In this document: piece by piece, positions 1 to 6,045 of the stretch
Numbering within the stretch: position 1 is the stretch's first letter
How the letters are laid out: every line of letters starts with the position of its first letter
NCBI GenBank assembly: GCA_023251215.1
Contig: JAHEZF010000046.1
Location: 1 to 9,679 of the forward strand
DNA: 9,679 nt
Reading direction: 5' to 3'
From: Sphingobacteriales bacterium
GTDB lineage: Bacteria > Bacteroidota > Bacteroidia > Chitinophagales > Chitinophagaceae
Program-made: the position numbers and the translations under genes
The notes under the pieces: model-generated
What the model was told of the DNA's origin: nothing
Database searches by the model: none
The model's input: only the letters and a program-made list of their open reading frames with translations

Positions 1-59
1 AGGTTATCACCCTGGTAAATATTTGCGTGGCGAAGTTCGATAATAGGCTCTGGCATCAT
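1..59 (-). CDS. ftsE: N-terminus of an FtsE-like ABC transporter ATP-binding protein (partial)
   Basis: Reading leftward from an ATG at 59, with a second in-frame ATG at 56, the frame gives MMPEPIIELRHANIYQGDN and leaves the window open. A short acidic/hydrophobic strand followed by an aromatic residue and IYQ is how Bacteroidota FtsE-type ATPases begin, before the A-loop and Walker A, which lie outside the window. FtsE pairs with the membrane protein FtsX to control peptidoglycan hydrolases at division. The start lies about 42 bases after the purM stop on the same strand with no terminator between, so co-transcription with purM is likely. Only 19 codons are visible: an ABC ATPase is a fair call, FtsE specifically is a family-level guess. 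Confidence 0.5.
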   Translation of the reverse strand, partial: MMPEPIIELRHANIYQGDN

Positions 60-101
60 TAATGGGTTTGCTGCAAAATAATGTAAACTGGATTAAGAAA
101 C

Positions 102-1304
102 TCAAAAAAATATTTCTAGCGCATTTCTTTTTATCAGCAACTCCTTCTTTTCACTTTCCTTCACCCTGCCAATCACCTGCGCATCCACCCCAAAACTCTT
201 GGAAACATTAATAATTGCATCAGCATCTTTTTCATTGGTATAAATCTCCATCCTTGTCCCCATATTAAAAACCTGGTACATTTCCCGGTCATCGGCTTTG
301 CTGGCTTCCTGTATCATTTTGAAAATAATTGGCGGCTCAAATAAATTATCTTTTATGATGCGGACATTATCAGGAACATATTTCAAACACTTGGTCTGCC
401 CCCCGCCACTGCAATGGATCAGGCCATGAATAGAATCAAAATGATTTTCCAGTAATTCTTTTACCACCGGGGCAAAGGTTCTGGTGGGAGAAAGTAACAG
501 TTTACCTACTTTAGTTGAGTATTGAGTATTGAATATTGAATATTGAATATTTTCGGTGAGTTTGTATGGTCCTGTATACACTAGCTCATCATCCAAAGAA
601 GTATCATAGCTTTCCTGAAACTTTGAACTATAGCTCTTATTCAGCAGATCATGCCTTGCACTGGTCAATCCATTACTGGCAATTCCACTGTTGTATTCTG
701 TTTCATAAGTTGACTGCCCATAACTTGCCAAGCCAACAATCACATCTCCCTTTTTTATTTTTTCATTGGTAATGAGTTTTGATTTTGGCCACCTTGCTGT
801 CATGGTTCCATTTACTGCAATGGTTCTTACTACATCCCCCACATCAGCCGTTTCTCCACCCATATAATGAATGTTCACGCCAAAAGATTTCATCTTATCA
901 AAAAACTCCTGGCTGCCTGTGATGATAGCTTCCAGCACTTCCGCAGGAATCACTCTTTTGTTGCGATCAATCGTTGATGAGAAAAGCAGGTTATCATAAA
1001 TGCCCACACAAAGCAGGTCATCAAGGTTCATCACAATAGCATCCTGCGCAATGGCTTTCCAGATTGACAGATCACCGGTTTCTTTTCCCGAAGGGACGGA
1101 TTCCCGCCAGTACAACCAGGCCAATATGCTTTTAGTGCCGGCGCCATCTGCATGCATCACATTCACCCAATCAGGGTCACCTGCTAACATATCCGGATAG
1201 ATTTTGCAAAAAGATTTTGGATAAAGTCCCTTGTCAAGGTTTTTTGTTGCAGCATGAACATCTTCTTTTTGGGCTGAAACGCCTCTTTTAGAATACAAAC
1301 TCAT
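102..1304 (-). CDS. purM: Phosphoribosylformylglycinamidine cyclo-ligase (AIR synthase)
   Basis: This cytoplasmic enzyme of purine synthesis closes FGAM to aminoimidazole ribotide using ATP. The 400-residue product shows the PurM order: HADGAGTKS (51-59) for the ATP/substrate glycine loop, NLDDLLCVG (93-101) corresponding to the family's MNVNDxxxxG strand, GGETADVGD (149-157) for the conserved GGETAE loop, SPTRTFAPVV (272-281), CSGGGQTKCL (298-307) for the glycine-rich C-terminal helix start, and FNMGTRMEIY (346-355) for the FNxGxGM strand. It is longer than the enterobacterial enzyme (about 345 residues), as is usual for the Bacteroidota branch. The start at 1304 sits about 16 bases after a good TAnnTTTG element. 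Residues 251-264 are encoded by a tandem 7-base repeat, which is odd for a conserved enzyme. The preceding frame is divergent ribF; the following gene is the FtsE-like ATPase. Confidence 0.93.
   Translation of the reverse strand: MSLYSKRGVSAQKEDVHAATKNLDKGLYPKSFCKIYPDMLAGDPDWVNVMHADGAGTKSILAWLYWRESVPSGKETGDLSIWKAIAQDAIVMNLDDLLCVGIYDNLLFSSTIDRNKRVIPAEVLEAIITGSQEFFDKMKSFGVNIHYMGGETADVGDVVRTIAVNGTMTARWPKSKLITNEKIKKGDVIVGLASYGQSTYETEYNSGIASNGLTSARHDLLNKSYSSKFQESYDTSLDDELVYTGPYKLTENIQYSIFNTQYSTKVGKLLLSPTRTFAPVVKELLENHFDSIHGLIHCSGGGQTKCLKYVPDNVRIIKDNLFEPPIIFKMIQEASKADDREMYQVFNMGTRMEIYTNEKDADAIINVSKSFGVDAQVIGRVKESEKKELLIKRNALEIFF
515..549 (-). repeat. Five tandem 7-bp units inside purM
   Basis: On the plus strand the units are TTGAGTA twice then TTGAATA three times, end to end from 515 to 549; on the coding strand they read TATTCAA and TACTCAA. 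They encode most of ENIQYSIFNTQYST, residues 251-264, in a loop before the conserved SPTR segment. Since 7 is not a multiple of 3, three units span seven codons and the array passes through all frames; TATTCAA repeats contain no stop in this strand, so the array stays open in any frame. Gain or loss of one unit would shift the frame of everything after it. Confidence 0.92.
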
Positions 1305-1320
1305 GAAGTAAATTGAACAG

Positions 1321-1352
1321 CAAAACTAAATATTCAATATTCAATTATCAAT
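1321..1352 (-). promoter_or_regulatory. Bacteroidota-type promoter of purM
   Basis: On the minus strand TAGTTTTG (1328 to 1321) matches the TAnnTTTG -7 element exactly. ATTG (1352 to 1349) stands 20 bases upstream and matches three of four bases of the -33 TTTG. The predicted start of transcription, roughly 1313-1316, leaves a leader of about ten bases before the ATG at 1304. The -33 element and spacer fall inside the heptamer repeat tract. Confidence 0.6.
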
Positions 1353-1365
1353 TTTCAATTATCAT
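1331..1365 (+). repeat. Degenerate 7-bp tandem repeat between purM and ribF
   Basis: Five consecutive heptamers on the plus strand: TATTCAA, TATTCAA, TTATCAA, TTTTCAA, TTATCAT. The first two are identical to the unit found on the coding strand inside purM, but here they lie on the opposite strand. The tract fills most of the 78-base divergent intergenic region and overlaps the purM promoter. Confidence 0.85.
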
Positions 1366-1374
1366 TTAGCTTTG
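1345..1374 (+). promoter_or_regulatory. Possible ribF promoter
   Basis: TAGCTTTG at 1367-1374 is an exact TAnnTTTG -7 element. The base positions where a -33 element is expected carry only TTA (1345-1347, 19 bases upstream), a poor match. If used, transcription would start within a few bases of the ATG at 1383, giving a leaderless or nearly leaderless message. The -7 match is seen; its use is inferred. Confidence 0.4.
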
Positions 1375-1382
1375 CACACTTT

Positions 1383-2312
1383 ATGAAAGTACACTACGAT
1401 ATTGAAACCCTGCCTTCTTTTCGCAATGCTGTCGTCACAATCGGCACTTTTGACGGAGTGCATGCGGGCCACCGGCAGGTCATTGACAAATTAAAAACCG
1501 AAGCCAGGGCCATCAACGGTGAAACGGTCATTATCACGTTTCATCCTCATCCCCGTAAAGTAGTGGCGTCAACAATACTGGGAATAAGGCTTATCAATAC
1601 TTTGGATGAAAAATTAGAATTACTGGATCAATTGGGTATAGACCATGTGGTGGTGGTACCTTTTACGGATGCTTTTGCCAACCAACCTGCAGAAGAGTAT
1701 GTAAAAGATTTTCTTATCAACAGGTTTCATCCGCATACACTTATTATAGGTTATGATCATCGCTTTGGCAGAGAAAGAAAAGGCGATTACCTGTTGCTGG
1801 AAAAAATGGCGACTGAAATGGGCTACAACCTTAAAGAAATTCCTAAACATGTATTGGATGAAATTTCAATTAGCTCAACGCGGATCCGTGAAGCATTACT
1901 TGAGGGAAAAATTGAAGTGGCCGACAAGCTATTGGGCTATGAGTTCTTTTTTTCCGGGACTGTTGTGCACGGAAATAAACTGGGCAGAAAATTAGGCTAC
2001 CCCACTGCTAATTTGCATATTGAAGATGAAGAAAAAATAACACCGGGCAATGGCATTTATGCAGTGTATGCCCTGCCTGAAGGTTACAACCAGAGATTGA
2101 AAGGAATGATGAGCATTGGTTTCCGGCCTACCGTTGATGGTAAAAACAGAGTGATTGAAGTAAATATTTTTGATTTTGACGAAGAGATATATGATCAAAC
2201 ATTAAAGGTCTTCGTAAAAAGTTACTTAAGGAAAGAAGAAAAATTCAACAGCCTCGAAGACCTGGTAAAACAGATTGGTCAGGACAAAATTGAAAGTTTG
2301 AAAGTATTGTAA
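1383..2312 (+). CDS. ribF: Bifunctional riboflavin kinase / FAD synthetase
   Basis: The enzyme phosphorylates riboflavin to FMN and adenylylates FMN to FAD in the cytoplasm. Its 309 residues match the family's usual length and order. The N-terminal nucleotidyltransferase domain shows GTFDGVHAGHR (21-31), FHPHPRKVV (53-61), IGYDHRFGRERKGD (122-135) and the C-terminal ISSTRIR (163-169). The riboflavin kinase domain shows GxxxGRKLGYPTANL (197-211), where the PTAN motif binds nucleotide and magnesium, GIYAVY (224-229), and VEVNIFDFDEEIYDQ (258-272) with the catalytic-region Asn/Glu pattern. All key motifs look intact. It is transcribed divergently from purM and converges on holA with only about 60 bases between the two stop codons. 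The ATG at 1383 directly precedes the conserved N-terminus and follows a TAGCTTTG element by eight bases. Confidence 0.96.
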   Translation: MKVHYDIETLPSFRNAVVTIGTFDGVHAGHRQVIDKLKTEARAINGETVIITFHPHPRKVVASTILGIRLINTLDEKLELLDQLGIDHVVVVPFTDAFANQPAEEYVKDFLINRFHPHTLIIGYDHRFGRERKGDYLLLEKMATEMGYNLKEIPKHVLDEISISSTRIREALLEGKIEVADKLLGYEFFFSGTVVHGNKLGRKLGYPTANLHIEDEEKITPGNGIYAVYALPEGYNQRLKGMMSIGFRPTVDGKNRVIEVNIFDFDEEIYDQTLKVFVKSYLRKEEKFNSLEDLVKQIGQDKIESLKVL

Positions 2313-2360
2313 TCTGTTAATGTATGCTTTGGAGCTGCAAAGAAATGGGATTTATTTTAA

Positions 2361-2397
2361 TGCTGTTGTGAAAATCAGGTAATCATTTTCACCAGCA
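2361..2397. terminator. Hairpin over the holA stop codon, possible terminator between convergent genes
   Basis: Arms GTGAAAAT (2368-2375) and ATTTTCAC (2385-2392) enclose a 9-base loop, and the stem continues with TGCTG (2361-2365) against CAGCA (2393-2397) across a 2-base bulge, about 13 pairs in all. The left half of the right arm encodes the last holA codons. On the minus strand it is followed by TTAAAATAAAT, a weak T-rich tail; on the plus strand the tail is CTCCTTT. It may end holA and slow ribF readthrough. Confidence 0.45.
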
Positions 2398-3373
2398 TCT
2401 CCTTTAGCAGCGAAGCATCTTCCGTGCCGGTATCATTCACCCCAACACTTTTAAGGTTATAAGTATGGAGTAAAAGAAGTGCCTTTTCCACGCCAGTATA
2501 ACCATAAAGTTTTGCAGCCCGTAAATAATCGTTTATAAAAAATGGATTTACTCCGATTGTAGCGGCCACTGATTTTTCGTCATTGGTACCTGCGCCAAGA
2601 ACCATAAATACTTTACTGAAAAAACCATATAAAGATGGCAACACTAACTGTATAGGTGCGGCTTTAGGATTAGCTTCAAAATACTGAACGATCCGGATGG
2701 CCCCGGCAAGATCTTTTGAAGCAATAGCGGTTTGCAATTCATACACATTAAAATCCTTGCTCACACCAATATATTCTTCTATGTCTGTTTCAGTAATGTT
2801 TGATCTGTTTCCAAGATTTACAGAAATTTTTCCGATCTCATTTTCAATTCTCGTAAGGTCATTGCCAATATGATCTACCAGCATCGTTAACCCTTTATGC
2901 GAAATGCTTAATCCTTTTGACCGAAGAAGTTCATTCGTCCATTCCGGCAACTTGTCTTCATACATCTTTTTTGTAGTTAGCAATACTCCTTTTTCTTTAA
3001 TAAGCTTTGCAAATTTCTTTCTTGCATCCAGCTTTTTTTCTTTGTAGGCTGCAACAAAGACTGTTGAATCTAAAGGATTTTCAATGTATGCTTCCAATTT
3101 TTCTATGTCCCGCATTTGCTGTGCTTCTTTCAGTAACACCACCTGCCGTTCAGCAAACATAGGATACCGCCTGCAGGAATTTATCACATCAGTCCAGTTG
3201 GCATCTTTCCCGTAAAATACGGTCAGGTTGAAAGCAGCTTCACTTTCATTTAATATATGATGCTCGGCATACTCAACAGCCTTGTCAATAAAATATTCTT
3301 CTTCCCCCTCCAGCCAGTACAGGGGTTTAAAAACATTCTTTTTCCATTCAGCTATTATCTTTTCCACACTCAT
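2375..3373 (-). CDS. holA: DNA polymerase III subunit delta (clamp-loader wrench)
   Basis: HolA is the delta subunit of the clamp loader, which opens the beta clamp ring for loading on DNA. The 332-residue length and layout fit the family. An N-terminal RecA-like/AAA+ domain without a working Walker A begins with YWLEGEEEYFIDKAV (19-33), the family's xYLLxGxExxLxxxA start. The helix DLTRIENEIGKI (172-183) matches the conserved NDLxxLxxELxKL element, and FNVYELQTAIASKD (208-221) corresponds to the FxLxDAIxxxD segment opening the C-terminal collar domain. A glycine/leucine-rich C-terminal helix bundle follows. The start at 3373 places the aromatic/acidic N-terminal motif where expected. It is convergent with ribF and divergent from the coiled-coil gene at 3610. 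Confidence 0.92.
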   Translation of the reverse strand: MSVEKIIAEWKKNVFKPLYWLEGEEEYFIDKAVEYAEHHILNESEAAFNLTVFYGKDANWTDVINSCRRYPMFAERQVVLLKEAQQMRDIEKLEAYIENPLDSTVFVAAYKEKKLDARKKFAKLIKEKGVLLTTKKMYEDKLPEWTNELLRSKGLSISHKGLTMLVDHIGNDLTRIENEIGKISVNLGNRSNITETDIEEYIGVSKDFNVYELQTAIASKDLAGAIRIVQYFEANPKAAPIQLVLPSLYGFFSKVFMVLGAGTNDEKSVAATIGVNPFFINDYLRAAKLYGYTGVEKALLLLHTYNLKSVGVNDTGTEDASLLKEMLVKMIT

Positions 3374-3481
3374 AATCTGCTAAGGTACAAGCTTTGGCCT
3401 TCGAAGAAGTATAAAAAACTATCGCCTGGCGGAATACAATCAAACTTCTGGCACGATTTTCGAAAATTTGTGTGCCGAATG

Positions 3482-3508
3482 CCTGCCTGGTATCTGGCAG
3501 GGATTTTT
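3482..3508 (+). terminator. Small GC-rich hairpin with T tail upstream of the coiled-coil gene
   Basis: CCTGCC (3482-3487) and GGCAGG (3496-3501) form a 6-bp stem around an 8-base loop and are followed by GATTTTT, which resembles a short intrinsic terminator reading rightward. No rightward gene ends before it, since holA starts leftward at 3373. The rest of the 236-base gap (3374-3609) shows no convincing gene or TAnnTTTG element; TTTATTTG at 3544-3551 is one base off but lacks a -33 partner. Confidence 0.3.
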
Positions 3509-3609
3509 AACAGTAATTACCAGCCAATGTTGCCAACAACAGCTTTATTTGCGGAATCTTAAAATCAATCATAAAATAATAAACCCAGAAACCTAAAAAT
3601 CCTTAATTT

Positions 3610-4584
3610 ATGACAAACACAAATTATCCTTCGGCTACAAGCACTCCACAAAATCAACCTACCAAAAACAGGAACACTAAAAATTTAATTATTGGAATCC
3701 TGGCAGCGGGGCTTCTTGGCACATGGGGTTACTTACTTTATGATAAGAACAATGCTGAAAGGAAGATCAATGATCAGCAATCCCAGATATTAAAAGTAAC
3801 CGGCGAAAAAAGCGAGTTACAGGAAAATTTCAATGCATCTTTAGCAAGGCTCGATTCTATTACCGGAGCCAATAATGTTTTGCAGGGCGAAAAGAGTGGC
3901 TTACAAAAAGATATCGAAGCCAGAAAAGTAGAGATACGCAAAATTTTGAACGACAAAAATGCAACCCAGGCCCAGCTTGCCATTGCAAGGACAATGATTG
4001 CAGAACTTAATGATAAGATAACCGGTCTTGAAGCTGAGGTAACAAGGCTTGCCGGTGAAAACAAGGAACTAACAACGGTTAACACGTCATTGAAACAGGA
4101 AAAAACAGACCTGGAGCAAAACCTGCAAACGACAAAGACAGAAAAGGAAACCCTTGAGCAAACCGTAGATATAGCGTCAACCTTTAGCGCCTCCAACATA
4201 CAAATTACAGCAGTGAATGAAAAAGGAAGTGGCAAAGAAAAAACAACTACTACTGCCAAAAGAGTAGATAAGCTGGTAGTGTCATTTGATGTGGAGAACC
4301 GAATTACAAAATCCGGTCCTGCTGATATGTACCTGATTGTAACAGCTCCTGACGGGAAAATAATTTCGGAGGAAGGGAATGTTTTAAACACCCGTTCAGA
4401 CGGCGATAAAAATTTTACGGCAAAAATAGCTGTTGATTATGTGCAGGGAACCAGGAAGTCAGTAGAGTTCCCCATCAGGCAAGATAATTTTCAAACTGGT
4501 AATTATAAAATTGAAGTTTATCAAAATGGATTCAAGATTGGCGAAGCTGTAAGAAGTCTTAAAAAAGGTGGTTTATTCGGTTAA
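3610..4584 (+). CDS. Single-TM coiled-coil protein with C-terminal beta domain (paralogue 1)
   Basis: I do not recognise a named family. The 324-residue product has a polar Asn/Thr/Pro/Gln-rich N-terminal tail (1-24), one membrane segment (about 25-44, ending LLYDK), a long heptad-like charged coiled coil (about 48-188, with runs such as EKSELQE and EKTDLEQNLQ), and a C-terminal domain (about 189-318) with alternating hydrophobic strands: KLVVSFDVEN, MYLIVTAPDGK, FTAKIAVDY and NYKIEVYQNGFKIG. The last domain looks like an all-beta, Ig-like sandwich, by pattern only. It is paralogous to the gene at 6046: both share the TW-Y-LYDK membrane end, a TxAxLxIARxxIxEL block, ASxFxAS before the beta domain, and GNYxxxVYxNGxxIG near the end. 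Charges flank the membrane segment on both sides, so orientation is uncertain; the domain shape favours the C-terminus in the periplasm. A strong terminator follows. Confidence 0.85.
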   Translation: MTNTNYPSATSTPQNQPTKNRNTKNLIIGILAAGLLGTWGYLLYDKNNAERKINDQQSQILKVTGEKSELQENFNASLARLDSITGANNVLQGEKSGLQKDIEARKVEIRKILNDKNATQAQLAIARTMIAELNDKITGLEAEVTRLAGENKELTTVNTSLKQEKTDLEQNLQTTKTEKETLEQTVDIASTFSASNIQITAVNEKGSGKEKTTTTAKRVDKLVVSFDVENRITKSGPADMYLIVTAPDGKIISEEGNVLNTRSDGDKNFTAKIAVDYVQGTRKSVEFPIRQDNFQTGNYKIEVYQNGFKIGEAVRSLKKGGLFG

Positions 4585-4604
4585 AAGCAGTTAACTCCTG
4601 CGAC

Positions 4605-4638
4605 AAAGACCGTCCCGATAAAATCGGGACGGTCTTTT
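4605..4638. terminator. Strong intrinsic terminator
   Basis: A perfect 15-bp stem, AAAGACCGTCCCGAT (4605-4619) with ATCGGGACGGTCTTT (4623-4637), closes a 3-base AAA loop and ends in TTTT. It stands 21 bases after the stop of the first coiled-coil gene and can act in both directions. The remaining bases up to 4769 hold no gene I can support and no clear promoter, although the gene at 4770 presumably needs its own; TAATTTTA at 4743-4750 is one base off the -7 consensus. Confidence 0.92.
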
Positions 4639-4769
4639 ACTTTATGGAATTCAGTCCTTGCATGGAGAAAATACTTAACCACATTTTTTTCACAATACGG
4701 CTAAGAAGATGTGTTAAGGAAAGAGAATAGGTTGTATTAAAGTAATTTTACCGGACAACCCATATACCC

Positions 4770-5927
4770 ATGATCAATATTTATCTGAAACAACTTACAA
4801 TAACTACAGTTATTTTGGCTTTTGCCTGTAGTTCATCGTATGCACAGGATATTTTAAAACAGAAATACAATAATTCCACTGTCTATACTGGTATTGAAGT
4901 GGGCTCAAAAGGAGTAAAAATGAGTATGGTGGAGATTGGAAAAAATGCTCAGAACAGCGGAGCCTTTAATATTTTAAAAGATACTTCCATTAATACAGAT
5001 TTCATTTCTTTTTCCCAACCCACCTTCCAGGCTACATTAGAAGCGCTGAACGGTTTGTATTCCACTGCCACAAAGGAGTATAAAATACCTGCAAAACGAA
5101 TATATACTGTTGTCAGCAGCGGAGTAAAAATTCAGGCAGAGAAAGAAGAAAAAACAGCCTGGATAAACAACCTCATTGATTCTTTCAGATTTAAAATATA
5201 TGAACCTCAACGGCAGGTTGAAGTGATTGATGTATTAGAGGAAGCCACGCTATCGCACCTGGGCATTGTTCCTGATGCAAGGCGATACACAACTTTCCTG
5301 GTCGATATCGGAAGCGGTAATACCAAAGGAGGATATTTTCCAAATGGAAACACAAAAGATTTTAAGCTTTTCCAGTTAAGCTGGGGCACTAAAAGCACCG
5401 CAAATGCAACAGAGAAAAGAGTCGAGGATGACAAAAGCCTTGTTAATTATCATAAACAGTTATACCGGGTGCTTATAGTTGTGGAAAATTCAGAGATCAT
5501 CTATGCAGTCAATTCAAGTGGCGCCTATCCCCTTAGCGATAATATTGCAATTAGCGGAGGCATTGCCTGGGCTGTATCTACATTACTTCATCCTGAGTTA
5601 CTGGATAATTCGGTAGTACCAGTCACATTTAGCGAAGTGGCAAAATTTTTCGATGATATTTATAACAATTATTCTTCTTTTTCAGACGCAAATCTTGCTA
5701 AAAATATAACCGGTACGGATGCATTTAAAACATCTGTTGCAAAGGAAGTAAAGAGAGTTCACCAGGTATTTGATCAAAGATCTTTAATGGCAGGCGCCGG
5801 CCTGTTAATGAAAATGATGAGGCAATTTGAATCTGCTTTCGAATCCAAACAATTTTTCCTCGTCAAAAACGGGCAGGTAGGCTGGATATCTGCTTATGTA
5901 GATCAGAATATAGCTCCACGAAATTGA
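4770..5927 (+). CDS. Exported Ppx/GppA-like ASKHA-fold protein
   Basis: The first 25 residues form a signal peptide with a hydrophobic core (about 9-19) and a likely cleavage site SYA|QD; Cys20 in LAFAC is a weak alternative lipobox. The mature part follows the Ppx/GppA phosphatase pattern: GIEVGSKGVKM (41-51) for phosphate-1, VVSSGVK (114-120) for the family's ATSAxR strand, EVIDVLEEATLSHLGIV (151-167) for the family's ExISGxEEAxLxxxGV with the catalytic-region Glu, FLVDIGSGNTKGGYF (176-190) for phosphate-2, FQLSWGTKSTANATEK (201-216), ISGGIAWAV (261-269) for the adenosine-type GG motif, and QRSLMAGAGLLMKMM (336-350) for RADxxxAGxxIL. In Ppx, phosphate-2 reads DIGGGSTE; here it is DIGSGNTK, so the acidic residue is Lys. 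Cytoplasmic relatives act on polyphosphate or pppGpp; an exported form has no obvious nucleotide supply. Activity may be altered or lost. It lies between two paralogous coiled-coil genes on the same strand. Confidence 0.75.
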   Translation: MINIYLKQLTITTVILAFACSSSYAQDILKQKYNNSTVYTGIEVGSKGVKMSMVEIGKNAQNSGAFNILKDTSINTDFISFSQPTFQATLEALNGLYSTATKEYKIPAKRIYTVVSSGVKIQAEKEEKTAWINNLIDSFRFKIYEPQRQVEVIDVLEEATLSHLGIVPDARRYTTFLVDIGSGNTKGGYFPNGNTKDFKLFQLSWGTKSTANATEKRVEDDKSLVNYHKQLYRVLIVVENSEIIYAVNSSGAYPLSDNIAISGGIAWAVSTLLHPELLDNSVVPVTFSEVAKFFDDIYNNYSSFSDANLAKNITGTDAFKTSVAKEVKRVHQVFDQRSLMAGAGLLMKMMRQFESAFESKQFFLVKNGQVGWISAYVDQNIAPRN

Positions 5928-5937
5928 AGTAACCGGT

Positions 5938-5970
5938 ATTATTTCCTGTTTGGAATAATTTGTTTTGTTT
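5938..5970 (+). terminator. AT-rich hairpin with T-rich tail, weak terminator or attenuator
   Basis: ATTATTTCC (5938-5946) pairs with GGAATAAT (5952-5959), eight pairs with one bulged T and a 5-base loop, followed by TTGTTTTGTTT. The stem is AT-rich and so likely inefficient. It sits 11 bases after the Ppx-like gene and may allow partial readthrough into the next coiled-coil gene; no clear promoter is seen in the remaining bases to 6045. Confidence 0.35.
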
Positions 5971-6045
5971 CAGACCACGGGCGGTTTTCCACAATGTGAA
6001 ATTTTATTTATCGCCCGGAAGCGAAGATTAATTAGATTGTACTTT

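Noticed and set aside
515..549. CRISPR array or DNA uptake-like element
   Set aside because: The units are 7 bases long, contiguous, without spacers, and lie within a coding frame.
3257..3562. Rightward open frame of 101 codons overlapping the holA start
   Set aside because: Its first part is antisense to holA and the rest has low gene-like character, no family resemblance and an internal hairpin.
3774..4391. 205-residue open frame on the minus strand inside coiled-coil paralogue 1
   Set aside because: It is antisense to a repetitive coiled-coil gene whose codon bias leaves the reverse frame open. The Ser/Val/Phe-rich translation shows no recognisable domain.
4770..5927. Reading the ASKHA protein as MreB/ParM-type filament protein or Hsp70
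   Set aside because: The EEA motif before the phosphate-2 strand and the SxxxGT and AGxxxL motifs after it follow the Ppx/GppA order, and the length (about 360 mature residues) lacks an Hsp70 substrate domain.
5965..6045. N-terminal extension of coiled-coil paralogue 2 from a TTG codon
   Set aside because: The added 27 residues are arginine-rich and unlike an export signal, overlap the T-rich tail of a hairpin, and have no counterpart in the paralogue; the ATG at 6046 aligns the membrane segments.
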